A model generated the notes under the pieces. It was not told the DNA's origin, did not search any database, and was given only the letters and a program-made list of their open reading frames with translations. DNA of 6,084 bases from Pseudomonadota bacterium (lineage in GTDB: Bacteria > Bdellovibrionota_B > Oligoflexia > Oligoflexales > Bin106): contig JAPOQT010000230.1 of the NCBI GenBank assembly GCA_026710525.1, positions 1 to 6,084 of the forward strand. Reading direction: 5' to 3'. Of this stretch, positions 1 through 6,030 are shown piece by piece. Position numbers and translations under genes: made by a program. Numbering within the stretch: position 1 is the stretch's first letter; the number at the start of each line of letters is the position of its first letter.

Positions 1-834
1 CGCAAAAATCTTAAAACCTTCCGCTTGCCCCATGTCATTTACCTGAGGCACAACTCGAGCGGATTGAATAATTTTGACAAAACCTTCACCAAGCTGCTCT
101 TCCACATATGTATCCTTAAGGACGACAAAACCACCATCAGAATGATTGGCGGTAAATGAAGGTGACGGCGGTGTGAGGTTAGAACGATCTCCCTCCCGGG
201 GGCTACGATAATTATTCCGAGATATTTGGGTCATCTGACCTTTCGAATGAATATTCACACACTCCCGCACCCCAGAGCGATCAAGGACAATTCGACCTGT
301 TTCAATAGCCGTGACACGCGCCGAACCATCAATGAGATTTTCACCTATCCGGTAAACATCACTCATCTTGGTTGCGTTGTCATGAATCGTAGCCACTGAC
401 ATGTTAGGATTATCATTGGTTATCGTGCCGATGAGCTTAATATCTAAGGCTGAAACAGAACAACCCTTGGAGGTCATCGTATCACCTTGTTCCTGAGGCT
501 CATCTTGATCCTGGGGAAAATGTCCGGCTGAATTAAATAGATGACGATCTAAAACAACACCACGAAACTTAAAATAATTGAATCCAGTATTGGCTAAAAC
601 ATGGCTTTCATGGGCAGTAGCAACACGATTTTGCCCCAACCAAGATGACATTTGAGCCATCAAATAATGAACGAGAATCACCTGGATAAGAATCGATAAC
701 AAATAGGCATAAACAACAACAAAACCGAAGCGTTTTACCGTCCGACCATAACGAGATAGACCTCCTGGCACCACATTAAAAGTGAGGAGATTTTTAAATT
801 GCAGGGATACGCCCTTTATCAATATTTGATTCAC
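1..834 (-). CDS. gspC: GspC-like T2SS inner-membrane protein, 3' end cut by window edge
   Basis: This reading frame is open to the left edge, with 278 codons visible. From the chosen start there is a basic cytoplasmic segment (residues 1-37), one membrane helix (about 38-58), and a periplasmic HR (T2SSC) domain at about 90-200. The HR domain shows the LDRHLFNSAG motif (95-104) and a beta core beginning DIKLIGT (131-137), followed by the family-like YRIGE and GRIVLDRSGVRE stretches. A linker leads to KIIQSARVVPQV, the lead-in to a C-terminal PDZ domain that is cut off. Of the three GspC-type proteins here, its HR domain looks closest to textbook GspC. Cys125 and Cys192 in the HR domain could form a disulfide. 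I chose GTG at 834 because AAGGTG lies 6 bases upstream; GTG at 843 is the alternative. It sits 17 bases after the stop of the preceding gspC-like gene, so co-transcription is likely. A gspD gene would be expected beyond the edge, but that is not visible. Confidence 0.85.
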   Translation of the reverse strand, partial: MNQILIKGVSLQFKNLLTFNVVPGGLSRYGRTVKRFGFVVVYAYLLSILIQVILVHYLMAQMSSWLGQNRVATAHESHVLANTGFNYFKFRGVVLDRHLFNSAGHFPQDQDEPQEQGDTMTSKGCSVSALDIKLIGTITNDNPNMSVATIHDNATKMSDVYRIGENLIDGSARVTAIETGRIVLDRSGVRECVNIHSKGQMTQISRNNYRSPREGDRSNLTPPSPSFTANHSDGGFVVLKDTYVEEQLGEGFVKIIQSARVVPQVNDMGQAEGFKIFA

Positions 835-851
835 TGATTTCACCTTGACAA

Positions 852-2009
852 TTACTGACCTATGGTTACGGCAATCGACTGGGCAGTGCCATTTTGAATG
901 ACAGTTACCTCTAACTTATTAGCATTTCTAGCTGCTTGTAAAACACTAATCGCCTGGGACACTGATGTGAGCTCAATACCATTAATTTCCGTGACAATAT
1001 CACCATCAGCAAACCCAGCCTTTTCGTATATGGAATCTTTACGAATACGAGTGAGTTTAAAACCAGCTAGTTTATTACCCACTAAATAAGGATCAGCTTT
1101 GGCATCTTGGAGGACCTTTGAAAAGTCCTGAGTTAACAGTTTTTTTTTGTAACTTTCAGTCATAAAAATCTTACCATCACTATACTCATAACCTTCTTCT
1201 TTAAATTCTAAAATCCGACCCTGTGAATTTTGCGGTAGCCGTTTCGACACCGCCGCCCTCGTCTGAGAGTAACTATTACTTGCTCTCTTTCTCCTCACTA
1301 ACTCTTTTTCTTCTTGCGCCAAATATTCAAATTCGCCTTGATGATCAATAATCACTTTTTTATGCAAAATCTGATACACACTCACAAACTGTTGTAACAA
1401 GTTACCCGCCGAAAACGAGTTCACGGTTTTCGTTGTCGTGTCCTCAATTAAAGCCACACCACTATAGGGATCACCACCATAAAATGTGCCCACCAAACGA
1501 AAAGGTAATCGAGTCTTTTTAATATCACCAAAATACTCTTCCTCTCCTTCTTCTACCGGTTTTTCTGTATCGCCTAATTCACCCGCTTGATTAAATAAAT
1601 TCCGCTCGAGAATAGGATCAAGGTCTTTCACTGATAGCACCCTGATCTGCCCAAGACTTAAGGAGCCGGCTGTTCTTTGATTGATTGTCGCAACAGATAA
1701 TTTTGATGACGATGAATGGAATGGGATCACAAACACAACAAAAATCAAAGATACAACCAAAGAAGTCAGGTAGCAAAAGAGAAAAACGAACACCAAGGAC
1801 TTAGTAGGAAAAGGAAAACCACATTTCGATTCAAACCATGAAGGTTTGACTTGGTGACGATGAACTACGGACACGTCACCCTGATCATCGAGTTCAGTAG
1901 AGATATCACCGGAGTTCTTGTCTCTACTTAGATCCACACTACTATTTTTGTTTTTTTCATGGTCATCCGTAACCATATTGCTGTTAGTCATAACGGTTAT
2001 CTTATCCAT
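852..2009 (-). CDS. gspC: GspC-like T2SS protein with HR and PDZ domains
   Basis: This is a complete 385-residue protein with GspC architecture. Residues 1-68 form an unusually long, charged, Asp/Ser-rich cytoplasmic tail. A membrane helix spans about 71-95. The HR domain runs from about 132 to 232, with ILERNLFNQAG (133-143) and the FRLVGTFYGGDP core start (170-181). A basic, low-complexity linker (about 233-265) follows, and a C-terminal PDZ domain covers about 300-385, with GFKLTRI (316-322) and KAGFADGDIV (330-339). Family knowledge: GspC sits in the inner membrane, its HR domain contacts the N0 domain of secretin GspD, and PDZ affects substrate recognition. The ATG overlaps the 3' end of the shikimate kinase gene by 8 bases (ATGGATAA) and has no clear ribosome site, which points to translational coupling. 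ATG at codon 7 is a possible alternative start. Its last third parallels the two other GspC-type proteins in the window. An A9 run in codons 287-290 precedes the PDZ domain. Confidence 0.9.
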   Translation of the reverse strand: MDKITVMTNSNMVTDDHEKNKNSSVDLSRDKNSGDISTELDDQGDVSVVHRHQVKPSWFESKCGFPFPTKSLVFVFLFCYLTSLVVSLIFVVFVIPFHSSSSKLSVATINQRTAGSLSLGQIRVLSVKDLDPILERNLFNQAGELGDTEKPVEEGEEEYFGDIKKTRLPFRLVGTFYGGDPYSGVALIEDTTTKTVNSFSAGNLLQQFVSVYQILHKKVIIDHQGEFEYLAQEEKELVRRKRASNSYSQTRAAVSKRLPQNSQGRILEFKEEGYEYSDGKIFMTESYKKKLLTQDFSKVLQDAKADPYLVGNKLAGFKLTRIRKDSIYEKAGFADGDIVTEINGIELTSVSQAISVLQAARNANKLEVTVIQNGTAQSIAVTIGQ

Positions 2010-2742
2010 AGCTAGATCGAGCTTTTAACCAGGCTGCCTTAATAATTTTGGCTAATTCTGCAATAATCAAGTCGTCACTCATGTAATCCAATACACATCG
2101 AAAATGAGAGTTCTGATACTCATCTTTTCTCTCACTGTATACCTCATGATAAGCTTCGGCAAAAGCTTGTTCAGAAATCTCAGCTTCGTCCCGTGTCTCA
2201 TGACTGTGAGATAGCCGAGTGATACATCGGTTAAAAACATCACGAAAATAAGGATGATGACGAATAAAACCCTGAAAACCTTGAGGACTGGACTTAATGC
2301 GGTTAATTAACATCCCAGGGTCTTGATCAAGCCAAATCAGCAAAGCGCCACTCCTGGCAATCTGTTCACGATTTTCTAATCCTGTTAAAGTACCACCGCC
2401 AAGAGCAATCACATGATTAATGGCTTTGAGAGCCGAGGTGAGGATCTGTGACTCACAGGCTCGAAAAGACGATTCCGAAATATCATCGTCATCACCCCTG
2501 GCGACTTGATCATCAGTGGTGCTAGAGACAGAGGTTATCTTAGTACCACCTTCCCTAGCCATCATATGATCAAGATCAGCGAAGCCTAAACCAAGAATCC
2601 TGGCTACTTCTTTACCATAGGTTGTTTTACCCACCCCGGGCATACCAGTTAAACAAATCAATTGTTTCGTTGGAATCACTTTTAACCTCTTACTCACCGT
2701 CGATAACCTAGGACCATCTGCCTCAGTGTAAGTGTGTTTCAT
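2002..2742 (-). CDS. aroK: divergent shikimate kinase
   Basis: This protein probably phosphorylates shikimate at O3 with ATP, the fifth step of the chorismate pathway in the cytoplasm. Visible family marks are a Walker A loop GMPGVGKT (33-40), the acidic ADLDH motif (55-59), SSFRACE (91-97) matching the GE..FR..E shikimate-binding segment, ALGGGTLT (113-120) with the glycine triplet, ENR (123-125), a predicted strand ALLIWLD, and ERKDEY (204-209) matching the late ER...Y motif. It is odd in several ways. At 246 residues it is much longer than the usual 170 or so. A Ser/Asp-rich insert (about 68-89) separates the acidic motif from the FR motif, and the usual RPLL lid signature is not recognisable. 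The ATG at 2742 has no ribosome site. GTG at 2679 (codon 22) has AAGAGG 6 bases upstream and gives a more typical N-terminus (MIPTKQLICLTG), so it may be the true start. It is the first gene of the minus-strand unit with the gspC genes. Another P-loop small-molecule kinase remains possible. Confidence 0.8.
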   Translation of the reverse strand: MKHTYTEADGPRLSTVSKRLKVIPTKQLICLTGMPGVGKTTYGKEVARILGLGFADLDHMMAREGGTKITSVSSTTDDQVARGDDDDISESSFRACESQILTSALKAINHVIALGGGTLTGLENREQIARSGALLIWLDQDPGMLINRIKSSPQGFQGFIRHHPYFRDVFNRCITRLSHSHETRDEAEISEQAFAEAYHEVYSERKDEYQNSHFRCVLDYMSDDLIIAELAKIIKAAWLKARSSYG

Positions 2743-3032
2743 GAGTTAATCAAGGAGAGCTCACAGGATCACCATCCATCTCAAATCCACAGTCGCACCC
2801 ACTGTGTTTTCTCAATACAGATCATAGAAAACAATAGCAAACAAAAAACCTAAGTTATTTCATAATTTTATGAAATAATATTTTTTCATAACATCCATGG
2901 AAGTACCTTATGTGAGATGAACATGGGGGAAAATGTTTACTATTGCAAAAAAATTCCGATGGATAGGTACTAACGGGACATGTCCTTAACAGTATCAGTT
3001 TAACCCTTAGCCACTAACCAAAGCTAGACCCG
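2743..3032. other. divergent intergenic region
   Basis: This spacer separates the shikimate kinase/gspC unit (minus) from the third GspC-like gene (plus), so it must hold promoters for both directions. It is AT-rich in the middle. I see a long palindrome (described separately), a third TTTCATAA copy at 2884-2891, and a GGACATGTCC palindrome at 2976-2985. No convincing -35/-10 pair stands out; TTGCTA-N17-TATTGA on the minus strand is only a weak match. Neither flanking ATG has a good ribosome site. No RNA gene or conserved small reading frame was recognised. Confidence 0.6.
2855..2878. promoter_or_regulatory. perfect AT-rich palindrome, possible operator
   Basis: Two 11-base arms, TTATTTCATAA and TTATGAAATAA, are exact reverse complements separated by TT. 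A further TTTCATAA lies at 2884-2891, so the core word occurs three times within 34 bases. The position, about 115 bases from the minus-strand gene start and 155 bases from the plus-strand start, fits a regulator site between divergent genes. It lacks the GC-rich stem of an intrinsic terminator. I do not recognise the regulator. Confidence 0.45.
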
Positions 3033-3851
3033 ATGAGTATACCAAAAATATCTAATATCTTAATATCCACTAGTCAAATAATCGTTATTTGTTTATCGGC
3101 TGCCTTAAGTGTGATGGCTAAACCTCACGATCAGAATCACTCAAAGTCAGAGACAGGGGTCGAAAAAAACGAACGTCATAGAGTGTCTCTTGCCACATCT
3201 CAAAACCTCGTACCAGCATCAACCATTAATATTCTCATTATGGGCACCATTGTCTCAACCACTCAAGAAAAAAAAGTCGCTCTTATTAAAGAACAAAAAT
3301 CTAAAAAAGTCATGGCTGTGAAAATAGGCGACAAAATTCTTGATCAATCCCCCATCGTTGATATTGCCAAAAATACGATTACGATCAACCAGGATCGTAA
3401 GATAGTGACACTCTTTAAAGGACAATTTGCCCCGACGCGGGCAAAAACTGTGGCGACAAAGCAGCCGATGAATACACGAGGGACACGCTATCAGGAGGAA
3501 GGACTAGATAGGTTAACTAGCGAAGATAAAATCGATGTCAAAATCACCGGCGCTTATCGAGATAACATGATTAAAAATCAACTCCAGAAAATCCTCATGG
3601 AAGCCGCCGCTGTGCCAAAAGTGCAAAACAACCAAATTATTGGTTTTATCCTAACAAACATTACCCCAGGGAGTATCTTTGAAAAAGCTGGTTTCACAGA
3701 TGGTGATTTGGTGCAGGCCATTAATGATACACCCCTCACCAGCCCAACCACAGCGATTAAAATACTCCATAGTTTAAAGCAAGAAACCAGTGTCGTGGTG
3801 ACGATTATCCGTGGCGGTGAGTCGATGAATATGTCGATTTCAGTGAATTAG
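3033..3851 (+). CDS. small GspC-like protein with signal peptide, HR-like and PDZ domains
   Basis: This 272-residue protein resembles the two minus-strand GspC proteins but is shorter. The N-terminus (MSIPK, then hydrophobic residues 9-28, then VMA before KP) looks like a Sec signal peptide cleaved after Ala29, although an uncleaved anchor cannot be excluded. Residues about 62-130 form an HR-like beta domain that starts NILIMGTI and contains KIGDKIL; the LFN motif seen before the HR core in the other two is absent. A basic linker leads to KILMEAAAVPKV (186-197) and a PDZ domain (about 200-272) with GFILTNITPGSIFEKAGFTDGDLV (key residues Gly203, Gly212, Gly219 and Asp221-Gly222). Inference: a periplasmic relative of GspC that could bind the same secretin or substrates. 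The ATG at 3033 is fixed by a stop codon 18 bases upstream, and no clear ribosome site precedes it. It is transcribed away from the gspC unit and ends 8 bases from the convergent tRNA gene, with no terminator between them. Confidence 0.8.
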   Translation: MSIPKISNILISTSQIIVICLSAALSVMAKPHDQNHSKSETGVEKNERHRVSLATSQNLVPASTINILIMGTIVSTTQEKKVALIKEQKSKKVMAVKIGDKILDQSPIVDIAKNTITINQDRKIVTLFKGQFAPTRAKTVATKQPMNTRGTRYQEEGLDRLTSEDKIDVKITGAYRDNMIKNQLQKILMEAAAVPKVQNNQIIGFILTNITPGSIFEKAGFTDGDLVQAINDTPLTSPTTAIKILHSLKQETSVVVTIIRGGESMNMSISVN

Positions 3852-3859
3852 CTATGAGT

Positions 3860-3948
3860 TGGTGCACGGGGCGGGACTTGAACCCGCACGCCCACTAAGG
3901 AGCACAAGATTTTAAGTCTTGAGTGTCTACCAATTCCACCACCCGTGC
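3860..3948 (-). tRNA. tRNA-Leu (anticodon UAA)
   Basis: This is a complete class II tRNA read on the minus strand. The acceptor stem GCACGGG (3948-3942) pairs exactly with CCCGTGC, followed by discriminator A (3863) and an encoded CCA (3862-3860). The D-arm holds TGGTGGAATTGGTAGACA, typical of tRNA-Leu. The anticodon stem CAAGA/TCTTG encloses loop CTTAAAA, giving anticodon UAA at 3914-3912. A long variable arm follows, then the T-arm GCGGG-TTCAAGT-CCCGC. It reads UUA and, by wobble, UUG codons. Its 5' end lies 19 bases after the metalloprotease stop, so it may be co-transcribed and processed from that message. Confidence 0.97.
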
Positions 3949-3967
3949 CTATCTTTTACTAGCCATC

Positions 3968-4882
3968 TTATGACCTTTTTCCCTGCCACAATCCAGCAAG
4001 ATGAAGATGATAAATTTCTTCCATCACCTCAAAAAACATCATCATATATCGTAGTAAAAAAGGTGTATATAAAAATATGAGCCAAAACAACATCATTCCA
4101 GGAAAATCGCGCATCATCGACGGATTGTTTGTGATTTGTGACCGAACGTCACCGCCCGCATAAGCCATACTGCCACATGACCCAAACCCTGAAGGATCGC
4201 CCGTCGTTGGATAGAGATAAATCGCACCAGCCATGTCATCTATAGCCAGTGAAGTTTGGATGCCTGGTTTTACTTGGGTTAAGGTTTTATAACTCATAAT
4301 AGACTTTGAGCTCGTATGAGGATGACCCAAACCCAAACAATGACCTAACTCATGGGTTAAAATAATCTCGAGCATTGAGGCTATCACCACAGGAATTTCT
4401 TTACTGCCCCCCCCTTGCGAAACAAAACTCACACTATCAAGGGATAAGCTAATATCACAGTCTTCAATAATTGTTCTACCAATATTCATGGAAGGCACCG
4501 CTTCACCAGAATTAAAGGCACCGCTTAACTTGGCAAAGCGTAGCAGATTAGTGCCAGCACTATCTTCTAAGTCACCGCTATACTTCTCATCAATCAGGAT
4601 TAAGTTAACAAATGAATCAGTAATATTATTCCAATGCTCCATAGAATGACGAATGACTGTTTTAAATATCTCCATGTTGTCTAGCCCTATGTATTGACCA
4701 CCCCGATAATCCTTCAAATCAGCCCAAGCAATAGCCTGGTCTAAATGCCACTTAAATTCTACGTTGGGATCCGACTCTGTCACCTCGAGACGAGGTTCGG
4801 TAGGACCTAGTAAAACAAAGGAGGAGCCGAGAAAACCCACCGTCATTATGGCAAATAACTTTATGATCATAGCAATACTCAC
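3968..4882 (-). CDS. matrixin-like (M10-type) zinc metalloprotease with C-terminal membrane segment
   Basis: This is a predicted exported zinc endopeptidase of 304 residues. The N-terminus (about 5-26) is a hydrophobic signal sequence. The catalytic domain contains HELGHCLGLGHP (177-188), the HExxHxxGxxH zinc motif with His177, Glu178, His181 and His187. IMSY (195-198) is a Met-turn, and IDDMAGAIYLYP (214-225) is the closing helix typical of matrixins. After the catalytic domain come a Gly/Cys-rich stretch (GFGSCGSMAYAGG, 232-244), a membrane helix (about 262-284) and a short tail ending GKRS. This order resembles bacterial C-terminal anchoring and sorting tails, though I recognise no named family. 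A GTG start at 4882 with a weak AGG upstream was chosen; ATG at codon 5 is an alternative. No propeptide cysteine switch is evident. It lies 65 bases after the leucine dehydrogenase gene and just before the tRNA. Being a secreted protease, it could be a T2SS client, but this is inference. A G8 run encodes Gly157-Gly159 before the active site. Confidence 0.88.
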   Translation of the reverse strand: MSIAMIIKLFAIMTVGFLGSSFVLLGPTEPRLEVTESDPNVEFKWHLDQAIAWADLKDYRGGQYIGLDNMEIFKTVIRHSMEHWNNITDSFVNLILIDEKYSGDLEDSAGTNLLRFAKLSGAFNSGEAVPSMNIGRTIIEDCDISLSLDSVSFVSQGGGSKEIPVVIASMLEIILTHELGHCLGLGHPHTSSKSIMSYKTLTQVKPGIQTSLAIDDMAGAIYLYPTTGDPSGFGSCGSMAYAGGDVRSQITNNPSMMRDFPGMMLFWLIFLYTPFLLRYMMMFFEVMEEIYHLHLAGLWQGKRS

Positions 4883-4947
4883 ACTAACCTAATATACAAG
4901 TGATACCACCAAATTTATTAACACCATCATAAACCCTACAGTTTCCA

Positions 4948-6030
4948 TTAAGACTGACTTTGTGATTTTCTTGCCTGCTCGAGCTTTTCTCGAGCAATCA
5001 GACTGGCTGCCTCATGGGGTAACACACCGTCACGACTCGATACCGTAAAGATATGATCCAGAGTACCTTCGATCTCAGCCGTATGTTTTCGAGCTTTTTC
5101 TACATGCTTAGCGTTAAAACCATCTGTTGAGTCACGTAAGGCATAATAAACATTAATAATGCCCCCGGCATTAATCACATAATCAGGACAATAGAGAATC
5201 CCTAAATCTCTCAGTAACGCGCCGTGCCGATCCTCAAGGAGTTGATTATTCGCGGCACCACCAATGATTTTGGCCTTAATATGAGGAATGGTGTCATCAG
5301 AGAGCACACCACCCATAGCACATGGCACAAATATATCGACATCAGCCTTATAAATATCGTTAGGGGCCACAGTTTTGGCGCCAAACTTCTTAGCCACCAC
5401 AGCTAATCGAGCTTTATGGGTATCGGCGATGGTGAGAATAGCACCATCACGATGCAAATGCTCACAGAGTAACTCACCAACAGAACCCACACCCTGAACC
5501 CCAATACGAACACCAGCAAAAGAGTCTTTTGCCAGTTGGTGTCTCAAGGCTGATTTTAGGCCACAATATACGCCGTATGCTGTCATGTATGATGGATCAC
5601 CACTACCGCCATAACTTTCGTTAGGCCAAGTCACGTAACGAGTTGTTTCGTGCATCCACTTCAGATCTTGCACCGTTGTATTCACATCAACAGAGGTAAT
5701 ATACCGGCCACCAAGGCTGTTCACAAAGGTACCAAAAGCACGAAACAACTCCCGGGATCTCAAATGGGTGTGATCACCAATGATCACGGATTTACCACCA
5801 CCTAAAGGCACACCAGCCACCGCTGATTTATAGGTCATACCTCGAGATAACCGTAAAGCGTCTTCTAAGGCATGAGACTCGGATTTATAATTAAAAAATC
5901 GACAACCACCAAGAGCAGGTCCCATAGTGGTATCATGAATCGAGATAATGGTTTTCAGACCAGAAGATTTATGATAGAAGAAGTGGGTTGATTGATGGCT
6001 GTATTCCATCATATTTTGGATGACATCCAT
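4948..6030 (-). CDS. leucine dehydrogenase (Glu/Leu/Phe/Val dehydrogenase family)
   Basis: This enzyme should reversibly deaminate leucine, and likely valine and isoleucine, to branched 2-oxo acids with NAD+ in the cytoplasm. It thus links amino-acid breakdown to branched-chain acyl-CoA supply. At 360 residues it is full length and aligns nearly without gaps to my memory of Bacillus leucine dehydrogenase. It shares GPALGGCR (37-44), Lys68 (MTYK), catalytic Lys80 in PLGGGKS (75-81), Asp115 in SVDVNTT, the NAD loop GVQGVGSVG (177-185) followed by Asp203, GAANNQL (258-264) and PDYVINAGG (282-290). The Lys68, Lys80 and Asp115 numbering agrees with the family, which supports the ATG at 6030. An AGGA lies about 12 bases upstream, a rather long spacing. 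Phenylalanine or valine preference cannot be excluded from sequence alone, although Leu40 and Gly41 fit leucine dehydrogenase. The family is also called ldh or bcd. It may share a transcript with the downstream protease gene. Confidence 0.94.
   Translation of the reverse strand: MDVIQNMMEYSHQSTHFFYHKSSGLKTIISIHDTTMGPALGGCRFFNYKSESHALEDALRLSRGMTYKSAVAGVPLGGGKSVIIGDHTHLRSRELFRAFGTFVNSLGGRYITSVDVNTTVQDLKWMHETTRYVTWPNESYGGSGDPSYMTAYGVYCGLKSALRHQLAKDSFAGVRIGVQGVGSVGELLCEHLHRDGAILTIADTHKARLAVVAKKFGAKTVAPNDIYKADVDIFVPCAMGGVLSDDTIPHIKAKIIGGAANNQLLEDRHGALLRDLGILYCPDYVINAGGIINVYYALRDSTDGFNAKHVEKARKHTAEIEGTLDHIFTVSSRDGVLPHEAASLIAREKLEQARKSQSQS

Noticed and set aside
898..1089. 63-codon plus-strand open frame
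   Set aside because: It lies inside the PDZ-coding part of the minus-strand gspC-like gene, has no recognisable domain and is best seen as a shadow frame.
2933..2983. Short upstream open frames such as ATG GGG GAA in the divergent spacer
   Set aside because: It is only about 16 codons, with no ribosome site and no attenuator-like codon run.
2976..2985. GGACATGTCC palindrome upstream of the plus-strand GspC-like gene
   Set aside because: A ten-base palindrome with no second copy and no known regulator match is too weak to call as an operator.
3860..3948. tRNA gene as an integration site for a mobile element
   Set aside because: No integrase, duplicated 3' tRNA segment or composition shift is visible next to it.
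5224..5406. 60-codon plus-strand open frame
   Set aside because: It is antisense to the well-conserved leucine dehydrogenase coding region, with no supporting features.
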